Assembly (NCBI GenBank): GCA_965602855.1
Contig: CBFCZV010000011.1
Span: forward strand, 1-64,000
From: LH-M37 sp965602855
GTDB lineage: Bacteria > Pseudomonadota > Gammaproteobacteria > SZUA-229
Reading direction: 5' to 3'
DNA length: 64,000 bases
Part shown: one piece after another, positions 1-8,137 of the stretch
Layout of the letters: the number at the start of each line of letters is the position of its first letter
Position numbering within the stretch: position 1 is the stretch's first letter
The notes under the pieces: model-generated
The model's database searches: none
The model's input: only the letters and a program-made list of their open reading frames with translations
What the model was told of the DNA's origin: nothing
Program-made: the position numbers and the translations under genes

Positions 1-74
1 CAAAACTGGTTAATGAGCTGGAACGTCAGGAAGATCAGATTAAGCAAATTAGGAAGGCACTGGGCTTTAAATAA
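1..74 (+). CDS. C-terminal end of an unidentified protein (partial)
   Basis: The reading frame starting at base 3 is open from the window edge and stops at TAA 72-74. It gives 23 charged residues ending KALGFK, rich in Glu, Gln, Lys and Arg, and looks like a helical or coiled-coil tail. The rest of the gene lies outside the window, so no function can be assigned. It converges on the protease gene on the opposite strand. Confidence 0.45.
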   Translation, partial: KLVNELERQEDQIKQIRKALGFK

Positions 75-139
75 TCCGCCTATCGGCAAAGCTCAAAGTG
101 CCTCTATAAGTTCTGGGATGCGATATTTTATATGATATC

Positions 140-170
140 AGTACAACGGAATATCTTGTACCGTTGTACT
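140..170. terminator. Perfect hairpin between convergent genes
   Basis: AGTACAACGG (140-149) pairs perfectly with CCGTTGTACT (161-170) across an 11-base loop. The stem ends on the first base of the stop codon of the minus-strand protease gene. Only AT-rich sequence, not a clear T-run, follows on either strand, so termination is inferred from position and stem. Confidence 0.45.
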
Positions 171-1552
171 CAGTCGACGTAAAAATAGCCAATCCGGCCA
201 TTACGGCATTGCAGCAGCACTGCACTGCCATTGTTGTTATCTAATATTTCCTGCAACTCATTCAATGTATGAATTTCTTCATCATTGACACTAACAATTA
301 ATTCACCGACAGGCCATTCAATATCATCAGCCTGTGTTCCCTGATGAATATGCGTCACTGCTAACATCGGCTTTTCCTGATCGATGGTTTGTAACATATC
401 AATTTGCGCATTGGCATCAATTTGGCGCATGGCTTCTATAATTTCGTAACTCAATTCCTGAATGATCATGCCAAATACTTCGATATATTTTCTTTCATCA
501 ATGATGGGGCGTGAAACGACACCTTTCTCCGGATTACGCATTGCTTTGGCACTGGTAGTTTTAACTTCACCATCTCTCAGATAAACAACTTCAACCTGAT
601 CACCAATAGGCACAAGCTTCATCACATCATAATTATTTTTGTGCCTGAAGTGGTCGTCCTTGCCAATGACGATGCCATGCCGGTCAAATTCAACGCCGTT
701 AATTGAAAGAATAACATCACGAGCCTGAATGCCTGCAGCCTCGAGAAACCCATTGGTCTCTACCCTGGCAACTATCAGACCTTTTGCCTGTGACTGCTTT
801 AATAAGGAATTAAAATTATCTGCATTTTTTTGTAGCTTGCCACCAATACCTGCAAAGTGTGGTTCATTCTTTTGCAGCAGGTTTTCAATAATTATTTTTA
901 CAAAGCTTGACGGCGTAATAAACCCGATATTCTCTGCATCAACCATAACCGCCGTATTCAGACCAACCACCTGACCATTAACACTAACGCTAGGGCCACC
1001 CGAGTTACCCGGGTTAATGGCGGCATTGGTAACGAACCGCTCGGTAGTATATTCTGACCCCGATACAAAATTTGTGATCTCACCACCTGAAATATTGGGT
1101 TCCACCATGCCCATGGGATAACCAATGGCTTTGACCTGTTCACCACGTGCCGGACTTGAGCCTTGCCAAAGTTCCAGATACTCAATCTCTCTGCTCGCCA
1201 GCTCTTTAAAACGTTTCAGCTCTTCATCTTTTAATTTAATTAAAGCAACATCCGGCTCCAGTTTTTTTACCAGCCCAACCAATTCCGCCTCGAATCTTTC
1301 CTCACTGGTGAGCATTGAGCTGACTTCAATTTTGTTCGCATTACGCACGACATGAGCATTGGTAACGATATAACCTTCAAGATTCTTATGTTTGACAAAA
1401 AACCCCGAACCCAGCCAGACACCCGGGATCTTGATTGCAGGATTCATCACTGACTGATTATCTTCTTCTATGATGCCCTCTACCTGAATTTGCACTACGC
1501 CATTCATCATTTTGAGCGCAGTATCGGTGAGGTTGTTTTTCTTTTTTGACAT
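170..1552 (-). CDS. Deg/HtrA-type serine protease with two PDZ-like regions
   Basis: Trypsin-fold S1C protease. The catalytic triad is visible: His in VTNAHVV, Asp in PDVALIKL and Ser in INPGNSGGPS. A PDZ domain follows (GLIVARVETNG, AGIQARDVILSING), and a second PDZ-like region forms the C-terminus (GELIVSVNDEEIHTLNELQ). The start is set at the ATG at 1552 (MSKKKNNLTD); the longer frame would begin with TTG at 1591 and neither has a convincing ribosome site. No signal peptide is seen, so unlike DegP/DegQ the protein may be cytoplasmic. The protease-PDZ-degenerate PDZ layout resembles the plant Deg2/Deg9 group more than DegP. The gene stands alone, downstream of the sensor kinase on the same strand. 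Confidence 0.85.
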   Translation of the reverse strand: MSKKKNNLTDTALKMMNGVVQIQVEGIIEEDNQSVMNPAIKIPGVWLGSGFFVKHKNLEGYIVTNAHVVRNANKIEVSSMLTSEERFEAELVGLVKKLEPDVALIKLKDEELKRFKELASREIEYLELWQGSSPARGEQVKAIGYPMGMVEPNISGGEITNFVSGSEYTTERFVTNAAINPGNSGGPSVSVNGQVVGLNTAVMVDAENIGFITPSSFVKIIIENLLQKNEPHFAGIGGKLQKNADNFNSLLKQSQAKGLIVARVETNGFLEAAGIQARDVILSINGVEFDRHGIVIGKDDHFRHKNNYDVMKLVPIGDQVEVVYLRDGEVKTTSAKAMRNPEKGVVSRPIIDERKYIEVFGMIIQELSYEIIEAMRQIDANAQIDMLQTIDQEKPMLAVTHIHQGTQADDIEWPVGELIVSVNDEEIHTLNELQEILDNNNGSAVLLQCRNGRIGYFYVD

Positions 1553-1640
1553 GGCTTTATTATAGAGGCGATTTGACGACAGCGTGAACAATCTTACATT
1601 TTCAATTAATCAGAAGTACTTATTTATTATTAACTTAAAG

Positions 1641-2972
1641 TCACTGTTTAGTTACTGACAAACTGGCTTGTACGCGAAGCCCACCTAACTCAGGTGAACA
1701 ATCTAAGATTAATACACCGTCATACAGCTCAACAATTTCTTTTACGATAGACAGACCCAGTCCATGGCCAGGCTGTGATTCATCGATGCGGCTACCGCGC
1801 TGGGTTAGTTTTTCCAGTTGTTCTTCACTGACACCGGGGCCGTCATCTTCGACGGTGACGGTTACAAAATCATCGGCTTCTATTCGGCAGATTATTTTAT
1901 GCTTAGCCCACTTGCTGGCATTGTCTAACAGGTTGCCCAGTAGCTCCATCATGTCATTTCTATCAAGGTGCTGGATTGCCGCTTGTGGATAGCTGGTTTC
2001 AATCTCAATCGATTTATCATTGTAAATTCGTTTCAGCAAATCAATCAGTGGTGGCAGTTCGTTAGCAGCTTCGAAACGTTGTGCTGCACCACCTGAGCCT
2101 GCAAGTCTTGCTCTTTTTAATTCATGATCGATCAGCTGACCTAACTGTCCGCTATATTTTTTTAGCTCCTGTTTTAATTCTGGCAAGGCTTGTACATCTT
2201 CACTGTCTGCAAGCTGGGTTAATAAATTCAACGGTGCTTTGAGCGCGTGAGCAAGATTGCCGAGTGCTGTTCTTGAGCGTTGCAGGCGTTGCCCCATTAA
2301 AGACAATAGTCGATTTACTTCACCAACCAGTGGACGCACTTCATCCGGCACCTGTTCAGTGAGCTGTTCAATCTCACCTGATTCCAGTTGCGCTATTTCA
2401 TTGCTCAGTTTATGTAGCGGTAAAAATGATCTGCGCACAATGTAGCGCTGAATCATCAACAGCATAATTAGAAAAACAAAAGTAAGTCCAATTAGACCTG
2501 AGCTATAACGCGTGAGTGTCTGCTGCAATGGAGAGATATCCTCAGCAACAATAATCGTAATTACATGTTGCTGTTTAATATAACCTGCCGACCAAATTAA
2601 TAGATGCTGATCATCTGGCCCCGTAGTCAGCCAGCTACTCACTTCTCCTGGCTCTACAACGTCAGCCTGCAGCGTGGTGTCCCATAGTGAACGTGAAACC
2701 TGCGGCGCATGGTCATTCACGAGTATCTGATAATAGTGACCCGATAAGGGACGATTATAAATAATTGATAGCCGGTCACTGGCGATTTTTATCTGGCCTT
2801 GCTCATCAATAGTAACAGCACCAAGCAGACTCTCTCCATCATGTTGTAATCGCGTGAGGACAAATTGCTCAGTAAGTTGCCCGGCTATGGTAAACAGTAT
2901 GACACTCATAATCGCCATTAATAATATAAGACTACTAGTAAGCGAAATATAAAGTTGCCGTTGCAAGGACAC
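1641..2972 (-). CDS. Two-component sensor histidine kinase (PhoQ/QseC-like)
   Basis: Inner-membrane sensor kinase of 443 aa. It has an N-terminal membrane segment (about residues 7-30), a periplasmic sensor of about 130 residues, a second membrane segment (about 160-180), then a HAMP-like linker. The phosphoacceptor region is NLAHALKAPLNLL, with His at the usual place. The ATPase has an N box (NLLDNASKW), G1 (EDDGPGV) and G2 (GHGLGLSIV). Translation starts at GTG 2972, which shares one base with the TAG stop of the response regulator, so the two are translationally coupled. The upstream PepSY and cytochrome genes suggest that it senses a redox or haem-related periplasmic signal and controls the SHP/DHC cassettes; this is inference. 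Confidence 0.9.
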   Translation of the reverse strand: MSLQRQLYISLTSSLILLMAIMSVILFTIAGQLTEQFVLTRLQHDGESLLGAVTIDEQGQIKIASDRLSIIYNRPLSGHYYQILVNDHAPQVSRSLWDTTLQADVVEPGEVSSWLTTGPDDQHLLIWSAGYIKQQHVITIIVAEDISPLQQTLTRYSSGLIGLTFVFLIMLLMIQRYIVRRSFLPLHKLSNEIAQLESGEIEQLTEQVPDEVRPLVGEVNRLLSLMGQRLQRSRTALGNLAHALKAPLNLLTQLADSEDVQALPELKQELKKYSGQLGQLIDHELKRARLAGSGGAAQRFEAANELPPLIDLLKRIYNDKSIEIETSYPQAAIQHLDRNDMMELLGNLLDNASKWAKHKIICRIEADDFVTVTVEDDGPGVSEEQLEKLTQRGSRIDESQPGHGLGLSIVKEIVELYDGVLILDCSPELGGLRVQASLSVTKQ

Positions 2973-3655
2973 TATTTGGGATTCCCATTTTTGGCAGCAT
3001 CAATAAATATATAACCCTGACCCCGCCGAGTTTCGATCAGTGATTTACCAATTTTCTGCCGCAGTCGTTTGATATATGCCTCAATCACATTACTATCACG
3101 ATCAGCATCACCTTCATAAACATGCTCAGTAAGACGGGATTTGGATAACAACTTGCCGGGGTTAACCATCATATAACGCAGTAGACGAAATTCGGTACCC
3201 GTGAGTTCAATAATTTCACCATCAGCCAGCATTACACATTGACGTTCTTCATCGAGTCTTAATCCAGCAACGGTCAGTTGCGGCTCGCTACGTTCCTGCG
3301 CTCGACGCAATAAGGCATCGAGGCGGGCAAGCAGCTCTTCCTGATGGAAAGGTTTGCCCAGATAATCATCAGCACCAGCTTTGAGACCATCAACACGCTC
3401 GTGCCAGGCATCACGTGCGGTGAGTACAATCACTGGAAGTTGACTACCTGCACTGCGCCAGTTCTGCAATACTTCGAGACCCGGACGACCCGGCAGACCA
3501 AGATCGAGAATCACCGCATCATAGGGTTCTTCCTCACCCTGAAACTGTCCATCAATACCATTATCAACTAGATCAACTGCATAACCGGCACGACGTAAAT
3601 CCTGGCGCAGACGAGGGCCAAGAACAGGGTCATCCTCTACCAGCAGCAGTCGCAT
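2972..3655 (-). CDS. OmpR-family response regulator (QseB/PmrA-like)
   Basis: Receiver domain (residues 1-115) with acidic pocket VEDD, phosphoacceptor Asp in YDAVILDLGLPG, Thr in VLTARD and Lys in LGKPF. It is followed by a winged-helix DNA-binding domain (about 125-220: ELTGTEFRLLRYM, VIEAYIKRLRQKIG, RRGQGYIF). The start is ATG 3655; a TTG just upstream is rejected because the ATG overlaps the PepSY stop as TGATG. It is the partner of the downstream kinase. Likely targets are the repeated blocks upstream of the two cytochrome b genes (5604-5650 and 7331-7378), which contain TGAAA direct repeats of the kind OmpR-family regulators bind. Confidence 0.92.
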   Translation of the reverse strand: MRLLLVEDDPVLGPRLRQDLRRAGYAVDLVDNGIDGQFQGEEEPYDAVILDLGLPGRPGLEVLQNWRSAGSQLPVIVLTARDAWHERVDGLKAGADDYLGKPFHQEELLARLDALLRRAQERSEPQLTVAGLRLDEERQCVMLADGEIIELTGTEFRLLRYMMVNPGKLLSKSRLTEHVYEGDADRDSNVIEAYIKRLRQKIGKSLIETRRGQGYIFIDAAKNGNPK

Positions 3656-3960
3656 CAATCGTCCTCTTCACCGAGTGATTCACCAGTCTTTGCATCAAAC
3701 AGCAACTCTCGCACCACACCCTGCTCATTCACCAGCTCAAGCTCGTATACCAGGCGGCCTTTTTCACGTTCCAGCTCAACCGCCAGCAGGCGAAGTTGAC
3801 CCGGTTCTTCATCGGCAATCTTATCTAGCAGTTGTTCGAGCGGCATAATTTCACCACTTTTAACCAGCTCTCGAGCCTGCTCATAATCCTCATCAGCCCA
3901 GCTACTGGCACTGATGAAGAGACTGAACAATAAGCCCGTTTGTAGTAAAAGTTTTTTCAT
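3655..3960 (-). CDS. Periplasmic PepSY-domain protein
   Basis: Secreted protein of 101 aa: signal peptide (residues 1-22, ending SSWA), then a PepSY-like domain with the typical pattern of an early helix (EQARELVKSGEIMPLEQLL) and a strand-rich end (RLVYELELVNEQG, ELLFDAKTGESLG). Such single-domain PepSY proteins are often encoded beside QseBC-type two-component systems and DHC/SHP cytochromes and may modulate the sensor. It lies 5 bp after DHC-A and its stop overlaps the regulator start by one base, so all are probably one operon. Confidence 0.85.
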   Translation of the reverse strand: MKKLLLQTGLLFSLFISASSWADEDYEQARELVKSGEIMPLEQLLDKIADEEPGQLRLLAVELEREKGRLVYELELVNEQGVVRELLFDAKTGESLGEEDD

Positions 3961-3965
3961 ACTTA

Positions 3966-4544
3966 TCAGTCTTCCCAGCGACCTACGCCAGGAATTGTAA
4001 CCTCATGCTCACTGTACGAACCATCTTCGGCGTGCGTATGGCAGGCACCACAGTTGCTGTAACTACCCACTGCCTCATTATCAATCAGATAACGCATGGG
4101 TATTTCGTCGTGCTTACGTTTGAAGTATACGGTATCGCTGATACGTAGTGGTACTTCACCCGGTCTGAGCCCGCCCATAATGCGCCTTGAGCGTTTGTAA
4201 TTGCTCTTGTCAGCTGAGTTAGCTACCAGATAACCGAGCAAGCTCTTTTGCGTTTCCGCATCTAGTTCTGCATTATCACCAAAGTGATCCTCCAGCCCGT
4301 CCATCATCTTGCGCCATGATTTTTCAGGTAACAAACCCGGCTGATAAGCAAAATGACAACCGCCACATTCTTCCTGGTATTTCATGTTTCTAACCGGTGC
4401 AACTCCCCCTTGTGAACCTGAAAACCAGCCAATGCCACCTTCACGATCATCGTCATCATCACCATAAACAGCGGTTGAAAATAGCAGGCCTGAGGTAGCG
4501 GCAATGGCAAATAGTACCAGTGTTTTTTTGTAAACATTCATCAT
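3966..4544 (-). CDS. dhc: DHC-like dihaem cytochrome c, copy A
   Basis: Periplasmic electron-transfer protein of 192 aa with a signal peptide (to about residue 28), then two haem sites: CGGCH near the N-terminus and CGACH near the C-terminus. The conserved FAYQPGLLPEKSW, LEDHFGDNAEL and IPGVGRWED stretches match the dihaem cytochrome c (DHC) family that reduces Sphaeroides haem protein. A good ribosome site (CAGGAG) precedes ATG 4544. It ends the A cassette (cyt b, SHP, DHC) and is followed after 5 bp by the PepSY gene. It is closely similar to copy B at 5740-6297. A Gly/Asp-rich insert DDDDDREGG after the signal peptide is absent from copy B. Confidence 0.9.
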   Translation of the reverse strand: MMNVYKKTLVLFAIAATSGLLFSTAVYGDDDDDREGGIGWFSGSQGGVAPVRNMKYQEECGGCHFAYQPGLLPEKSWRKMMDGLEDHFGDNAELDAETQKSLLGYLVANSADKSNYKRSRRIMGGLRPGEVPLRISDTVYFKRKHDEIPMRYLIDNEAVGSYSNCGACHTHAEDGSYSEHEVTIPGVGRWED

Positions 4545-4570
4545 CTGTACTCCTGATTATAGTTACGAAT

Positions 4571-4975
4571 TTAGTTTTGGATATATAGAAGAAAGTCACC
4601 TTTCTCCTGTGCGCTACATTCACGACCAATCGTCCATTTGCAATTACGCTTGAACCACTTCTCGATCTTTTTTACATCAGTCAGCCGTTTGGCATTAATA
4701 CTCGGCGCCATCGGCTTAATCATTTTTTTGGTTTTGATGTGTTTACCATGATCTTTCAAATCATTGGTGTGACAGGTATTACAGCTTCGTGCCGCCAGAG
4801 CCTTGCCATTGTTATGCTTTTCACTCCACATGCGTTGACCAGCTTCAGCAGTGAAAGGCCCTGCACCAGCAGCACGGTATTCACCTAGCAGCGTATCAAC
4901 AGCGGGACTTGCACTGACCGACTGAGCAAAGATAAGCACAGCTGCGGTTATTATCGTCATAAATGTTTTCATCAT
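4571..4975 (-). CDS. shp: SHP-like monohaem cytochrome c (DUF1924), copy A
   Basis: Secreted monohaem cytochrome of 134 aa: signal peptide to about residue 22, haem site CNTCH near the middle, and a C-terminal pair of cysteines in RNCKWTIGREC that in the SHP family form a disulfide. SHP from Rhodobacter sphaeroides is a high-spin c-type haem protein that can bind oxygen and uses an Asn as displaceable ligand; Asn in PSINAKRLTD is a candidate here. DHC is its known electron donor, and the DHC gene follows by 26 bp. A strong ribosome site AGAGGA precedes a double ATG. Confidence 0.87.
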   Translation of the reverse strand: MMKTFMTIITAAVLIFAQSVSASPAVDTLLGEYRAAGAGPFTAEAGQRMWSEKHNNGKALAARSCNTCHTNDLKDHGKHIKTKKMIKPMAPSINAKRLTDVKKIEKWFKRNCKWTIGRECSAQEKGDFLLYIQN

Positions 4976-5008
4976 TAATTCCTCTATTATCTTCTAATAA
5001 ATAAAATG

Positions 5009-5578
5009 CTATTCAGCTTTCTTCAAACCGTTGAACATTGATCGAACCAGATTCTCACCATGCTGCAATCCTGCCAACACCACGCCGATCACATGAAACA
5101 CAACCAGAAACAGTGTGAAATTAGCAAAGAACTCATGTATCTCTTCAAATGCTTCGCCAACAAACTCGGGGCTATTGGCAAAGAATCCAGCCAGCGGCCC
5201 GGCCGACTCCTCGGCACCATAAACTGACATGCCGGTAAGCACTGTCAGCGACAAACTCACTAATAACGCCACCACCATGGCACCGCCAGCAGGGTTATGG
5301 CCGATGTAGCGTTTGGGGTGGAAACTGACCATGTCTTTTAAATAGGCAAACACCTCACGGGGCGGACACACAAAGTCACTGAAGCGAGCGTGACGAGTAC
5401 CAACAAAACCCCAGAACAGACGAAAAGCAATCAATGCTCCTATCGTATAACCTGCATAAGCATGAACATTCATCCAGTCATCCTCAGTCAGGTAAGCAAT
5501 AAAAAATGCACTCGCCAGCGACCAGTGAAAAACCCGTACCAGTGGATCCCATACTTTGATTTCGTTTAAATTGTTCAT
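5009..5578 (-). CDS. Cytochrome b561-type membrane protein, copy A
   Basis: Four-helix inner-membrane dihaem cytochrome b. The opening EIKVWDPLVRVFHWSLASAFF is typical of the family, with His in VFHW as likely haem ligand. Further histidines lie in WMNVHAYAGYTIG, HEFFANFTLFLVVFHVIG and LQHGENLV. It should pass electrons from quinol to DHC in the periplasm. The start is ATG 5578, supported by GAGGTG six bases upstream; the longer GTG frame at 5587 has no such site. It is the first gene of cassette A and is preceded by a block shared with cassette B. Confidence 0.9.
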   Translation of the reverse strand: MNNLNEIKVWDPLVRVFHWSLASAFFIAYLTEDDWMNVHAYAGYTIGALIAFRLFWGFVGTRHARFSDFVCPPREVFAYLKDMVSFHPKRYIGHNPAGGAMVVALLVSLSLTVLTGMSVYGAEESAGPLAGFFANSPEFVGEAFEEIHEFFANFTLFLVVFHVIGVVLAGLQHGENLVRSMFNGLKKAE

Positions 5579-5603
5579 AGCTTTCACCTCATACGTCTCT
5601 TTA

Positions 5604-5650
5604 GCTTTGAGTTAAGAGTACAAAACGAGCATGAAATGAAACTGAAAATT
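5604..5650 (-). promoter_or_regulatory. Duplicated upstream block with TGAAA direct repeats (copy A)
   Basis: This 47-base stretch ahead of cytochrome b-A closely matches 7331-7378 ahead of cytochrome b-B. Read on the plus strand it contains TGAAA at 5632, 5637 and 5643, giving half-sites 11 bases apart as OmpR-family regulators prefer. It probably contains the promoter and regulator site for the cassette; binding by the nearby response regulator is inferred. Confidence 0.5.
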
Positions 5651-5694
5651 GGAGAGGGGAATGTAAATATTTGGCTATAAATGGTATCGGAGTC

Positions 5695-5721
5695 GGTGCA
5701 ATGCCCGCAAGGCATTGCACC
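5695..5721. terminator. Perfect 11-bp hairpin between cassettes B and A
   Basis: GGTGCAATGCC (5695-5705) and GGCATTGCACC (5711-5721) form a perfect stem with loop CGCAA. It lies 18 bases past the DHC-B stop on the minus strand. The sequence between is a short direct repeat (CACCCCACCG twice). No T-run follows, so it may be a terminator, an attenuator or an mRNA-stabilising stem. Confidence 0.55.
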
Positions 5722-5739
5722 CCACCGCACCCCACCGCA

Positions 5740-6297
5740 CTAATCCTCCCAGCGACCTACACCGGGAATATTAATCTCATCCTCATTGTATGAGCCTGTA
5801 TCGGCCTCAGCATGACAGGCGTTACAGTTACTGTAACTGCCCACATCCTTATTACCCGTAACATGGCGCATGGCTATTTCATCATGCTTGCGCTTAAAAT
5901 AAACGGTATCACTAATACGTAGCGGTACCTCACCCTGCCTGAGTGAACCCATAATACGTTTTGAACGTTTGTAGTTACTCTTATCTGCCGAGTTGACCAC
6001 CAGATAATCCAACAGGCTGTTTTGTGTTTCCACATCGAGTTCGGCGTTATCACCAAAGTGATCCTCCAGCCCGACCATCATCTTGCGCCATGATTTTTCA
6101 GGCAACAAACCCGGCTGATAGGCAAAGTGGCAACCTCCACATTCATCTTGATAAAGCTGATTGTTTACCGGTGCGACATCCAGCTTCGACTGCTCAAACC
6201 AGCCCAGGCCACCCATGCCATAAACGGTGGATGAAAACAGCACACTGGAAGCCGCGGTAACGGCAGCGAGTGCCAGTAATTTTTGATAACTTTTCAT
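5740..6297 (-). CDS. dhc: DHC-like dihaem cytochrome c, copy B
   Basis: Paralogue of the copy at 3966-4544, 185 aa: signal peptide, CGGCH followed by FAYQPGLLPEKSW, and CNACH near the C-terminus, ending IPGVGRWED. Most of the mature domain is identical between the copies; differences cluster in the N-terminal linker and around the second haem (AEADTGSYNEDE here, THAEDGSYSEHE in copy A). A strong ribosome site AGGAGT lies ahead of ATG 6297. It is the last gene of cassette B. Confidence 0.9.
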   Translation of the reverse strand: MKSYQKLLALAAVTAASSVLFSSTVYGMGGLGWFEQSKLDVAPVNNQLYQDECGGCHFAYQPGLLPEKSWRKMMVGLEDHFGDNAELDVETQNSLLDYLVVNSADKSNYKRSKRIMGSLRQGEVPLRISDTVYFKRKHDEIAMRHVTGNKDVGSYSNCNACHAEADTGSYNEDEINIPGVGRWED

Positions 6298-6308
6298 AAT
6301 AGTTACTC

Positions 6309-6713
6309 CTATTTCTGAATATAAAGAAGAAAGTCACCTTTCTCCTGGGCTGTACACTCACGTCCGAGTGTCCATTTACAATTACGCATAAACCATTTCT
6401 CAATCTTCTTTGTCGTAGTCAGTCGCTTGATATTGGCGCTGGGTGCCATCGGTTTAATTACCTTGTTAGTTTTGATGTGCTTACCACTGTCGCTCAGATT
6501 ATTCGTGTGGCAACTACTACAACTTCGCTCAAATGGTGCTTTGTTATGGCTGTAAGTTTTGATCCAGAGTTGCTCACCGGCTTCAGCACTAAAAGGCCCC
6601 GCACCAGCATCGCTGTAGACCTTCAGCATGGCATCAGCAGCAAAACTGGCACTGGCCGTCTGTGCAAACAGAAGTACCGTAGCGGCGGTAATGGTTATAA
6701 ATATTTTCATCAT
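6309..6713 (-). CDS. shp: SHP-like monohaem cytochrome c (DUF1924), copy B
   Basis: Same length (134 aa) and layout as copy A: signal peptide, haem site CSSCH, Asn in PSANIKRLTT, and the C-terminal Cys pair in RNCKWTLGREC. It differs from copy A around the haem (ERSCSSCHTNNLSDSG here, AARSCNTCHTNDLKDHG in A), so the two may have different ligand preference. A strong AGAGGT ribosome site precedes a double ATG. The DHC-B gene follows after 11 bp. Confidence 0.87.
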   Translation of the reverse strand: MMKIFITITAATVLLFAQTASASFAADAMLKVYSDAGAGPFSAEAGEQLWIKTYSHNKAPFERSCSSCHTNNLSDSGKHIKTNKVIKPMAPSANIKRLTTTKKIEKWFMRNCKWTLGRECTAQEKGDFLLYIQK

Positions 6714-6746
6714 TAATACCTCTATCCTCTTCCAAAAAATGAAATT

Positions 6747-7316
6747 CTATTCAGCATTTTTCTTGCCGTTGAACATTGACCGAACCAGATTCTCACCGTG
6801 CTGCAACCCAGCCAGCACCACACCGATTACATGAAAACCAACCAGAAACAGCGTGAAATTAGCAAAGAACTCATGCAGATCTTCAAACGTATTGCCAACA
6901 ACATAAGGTGAATTAGCAAACAACCCAGACAGCGGCCCCGCCATCTCCTCAGACCCATAAAGTGACAGCCCGGTAAGCACCGTCATCAGCAAACTCACTA
7001 ACAACGCCACCACCATGGCACCGCCAGCCGGGTTATGGCCGATGTAACGTTTGGGGTGACTAGCGGCCATATCTTTTAAATAAGCAAACACTTCGCGAGG
7101 CGGACGCACAAAATCATTAAAACGAGCATGATGAGAACCGACAAAACCCCATAGCAGCCGAAAAGTAATCAGAGCCAAAATTGTGTAACCGGCAAAAACA
7201 TGAATATCCAGCCAGTCATCTTCAGTGAAGTAAGCAATAAAAAATGCACTCGCCAGCGACCAGTGAAAAACCCGAACCAGCGGATCCCATACTTTGATTT
7301 TATTTGTGTCGCTCAT
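6747..7316 (-). CDS. Cytochrome b561-type membrane protein, copy B
   Basis: Paralogue of the protein at 5009-5578, with the same KIKVWDPLVRVFHW opening, four predicted membrane helices and conserved histidines (HVFAGYTI, FHVIGVVLAGLQHGENLV). The start is ATG 7316, with GGGAGG five to six bases upstream; the GTG at 7322 is rejected. It is the first gene of cassette B and probably of the whole minus-strand run down to the sensor kinase. Confidence 0.9.
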   Translation of the reverse strand: MSDTNKIKVWDPLVRVFHWSLASAFFIAYFTEDDWLDIHVFAGYTILALITFRLLWGFVGSHHARFNDFVRPPREVFAYLKDMAASHPKRYIGHNPAGGAMVVALLVSLLMTVLTGLSLYGSEEMAGPLSGLFANSPYVVGNTFEDLHEFFANFTLFLVGFHVIGVVLAGLQHGENLVRSMFNGKKNAE

Positions 7317-7330
7317 AACCACCTCCCGCT

Positions 7331-7378
7331 AACTTTGAGGTAACTGTAGCGAACGAGGATGAAATGAAGCTGAAAATT
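7331..7378 (-). promoter_or_regulatory. Duplicated upstream block with TGAAA direct repeats (copy B)
   Basis: Counterpart of 5604-5650, sharing CGAG, ATGAAATGAA and CTGAAAATT in the same order and spacing. Its conservation outside the coding region shows that the duplication included regulatory DNA. The remaining bases to 7600 are non-coding and I see nothing else recognisable there. Confidence 0.5.
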
Positions 7379-7600
7379 TCCTGATGGAGTTTTTTAAATT
7401 TTGCTATTCAATAGCAGATAATATTGGAATACGAGACGCCTGCACTGGCATTAACTGGAAACCCATTTCCATCTTATAGAATTGCATCCCTTTTTCTAAT
7501 ATTGATTTAAGTTCACCGCGCTATGGGTCTATATATCTGAATAATTGAAAAGAGGAAATCAACATAGCGCAGATAACAATCGAAGCACTTTCCGGATTAA

Positions 7601-8137
7601 TTATGAATTTTGTAATTCCATCCAGTTAACTTCACATTCACCCAGCTCAGTTGCTACGTAAGCTGAATCACCAGTAATAGTGACTGAGATATCCATGGTT
7701 CGCTGAACCAGTGAAGCTAGCATCTGGATGTTCTGCCAGTCAAATCGATATACAGACGCTTTCAGCTGTTTAATTTTTTCCTGCGCCTGATCCCACCAGA
7801 CATCTGATTTTGAATTAAAACTGTAAATTTTCACAGCTTGCGCAAGTCGGCTGGCTTTTTTAATTCTATCAGCCGCAGGTTCGCCAACATCGATCCATAA
7901 TGTTAATTGATCATCTAGTGTTTTAGCCCATATATCAGGCTCCTCAATATCATTCATGCCTTTGGCAAACGTCAGATACTCCTGCGCATTAATGCAATAA
8001 GCTAAAACTCTAACCATCATGCGCTCAACTGTTTCTGAAGGATGTTGCGCAACAGTCAAGTTGAGCGTGTCGTAATAATTTCGATTGAGATCTGATAATG
8101 AAATCTTCAGTTTATAAATAGTTGGTTTTATCGCCAC
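7601..8137 (-). CDS. yaeQ: YaeQ family protein
   Basis: Protein of 178 aa matching the YaeQ family along its length: an N-terminal KPTIYKLKISLSDLNR, then AQHPSETVERMMVRVLAYC, DDQLTLWIDVGEP, RIKKASRLAQAVKIYSFN and a WW pair. YaeQ has a fold related to PD-(D/E)XK nucleases, but its cell role is not settled. The start is GTG 8137 because family members begin one or two residues before KxTIYK and AAGGCG lies just upstream; a longer frame from GTG 8194 adds 19 unrelated residues. Confidence 0.88.
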   Translation of the reverse strand: MAIKPTIYKLKISLSDLNRNYYDTLNLTVAQHPSETVERMMVRVLAYCINAQEYLTFAKGMNDIEEPDIWAKTLDDQLTLWIDVGEPAADRIKKASRLAQAVKIYSFNSKSDVWWDQAQEKIKQLKASVYRFDWQNIQMLASLVQRTMDISVTITGDSAYVATELGECEVNWMELQNS

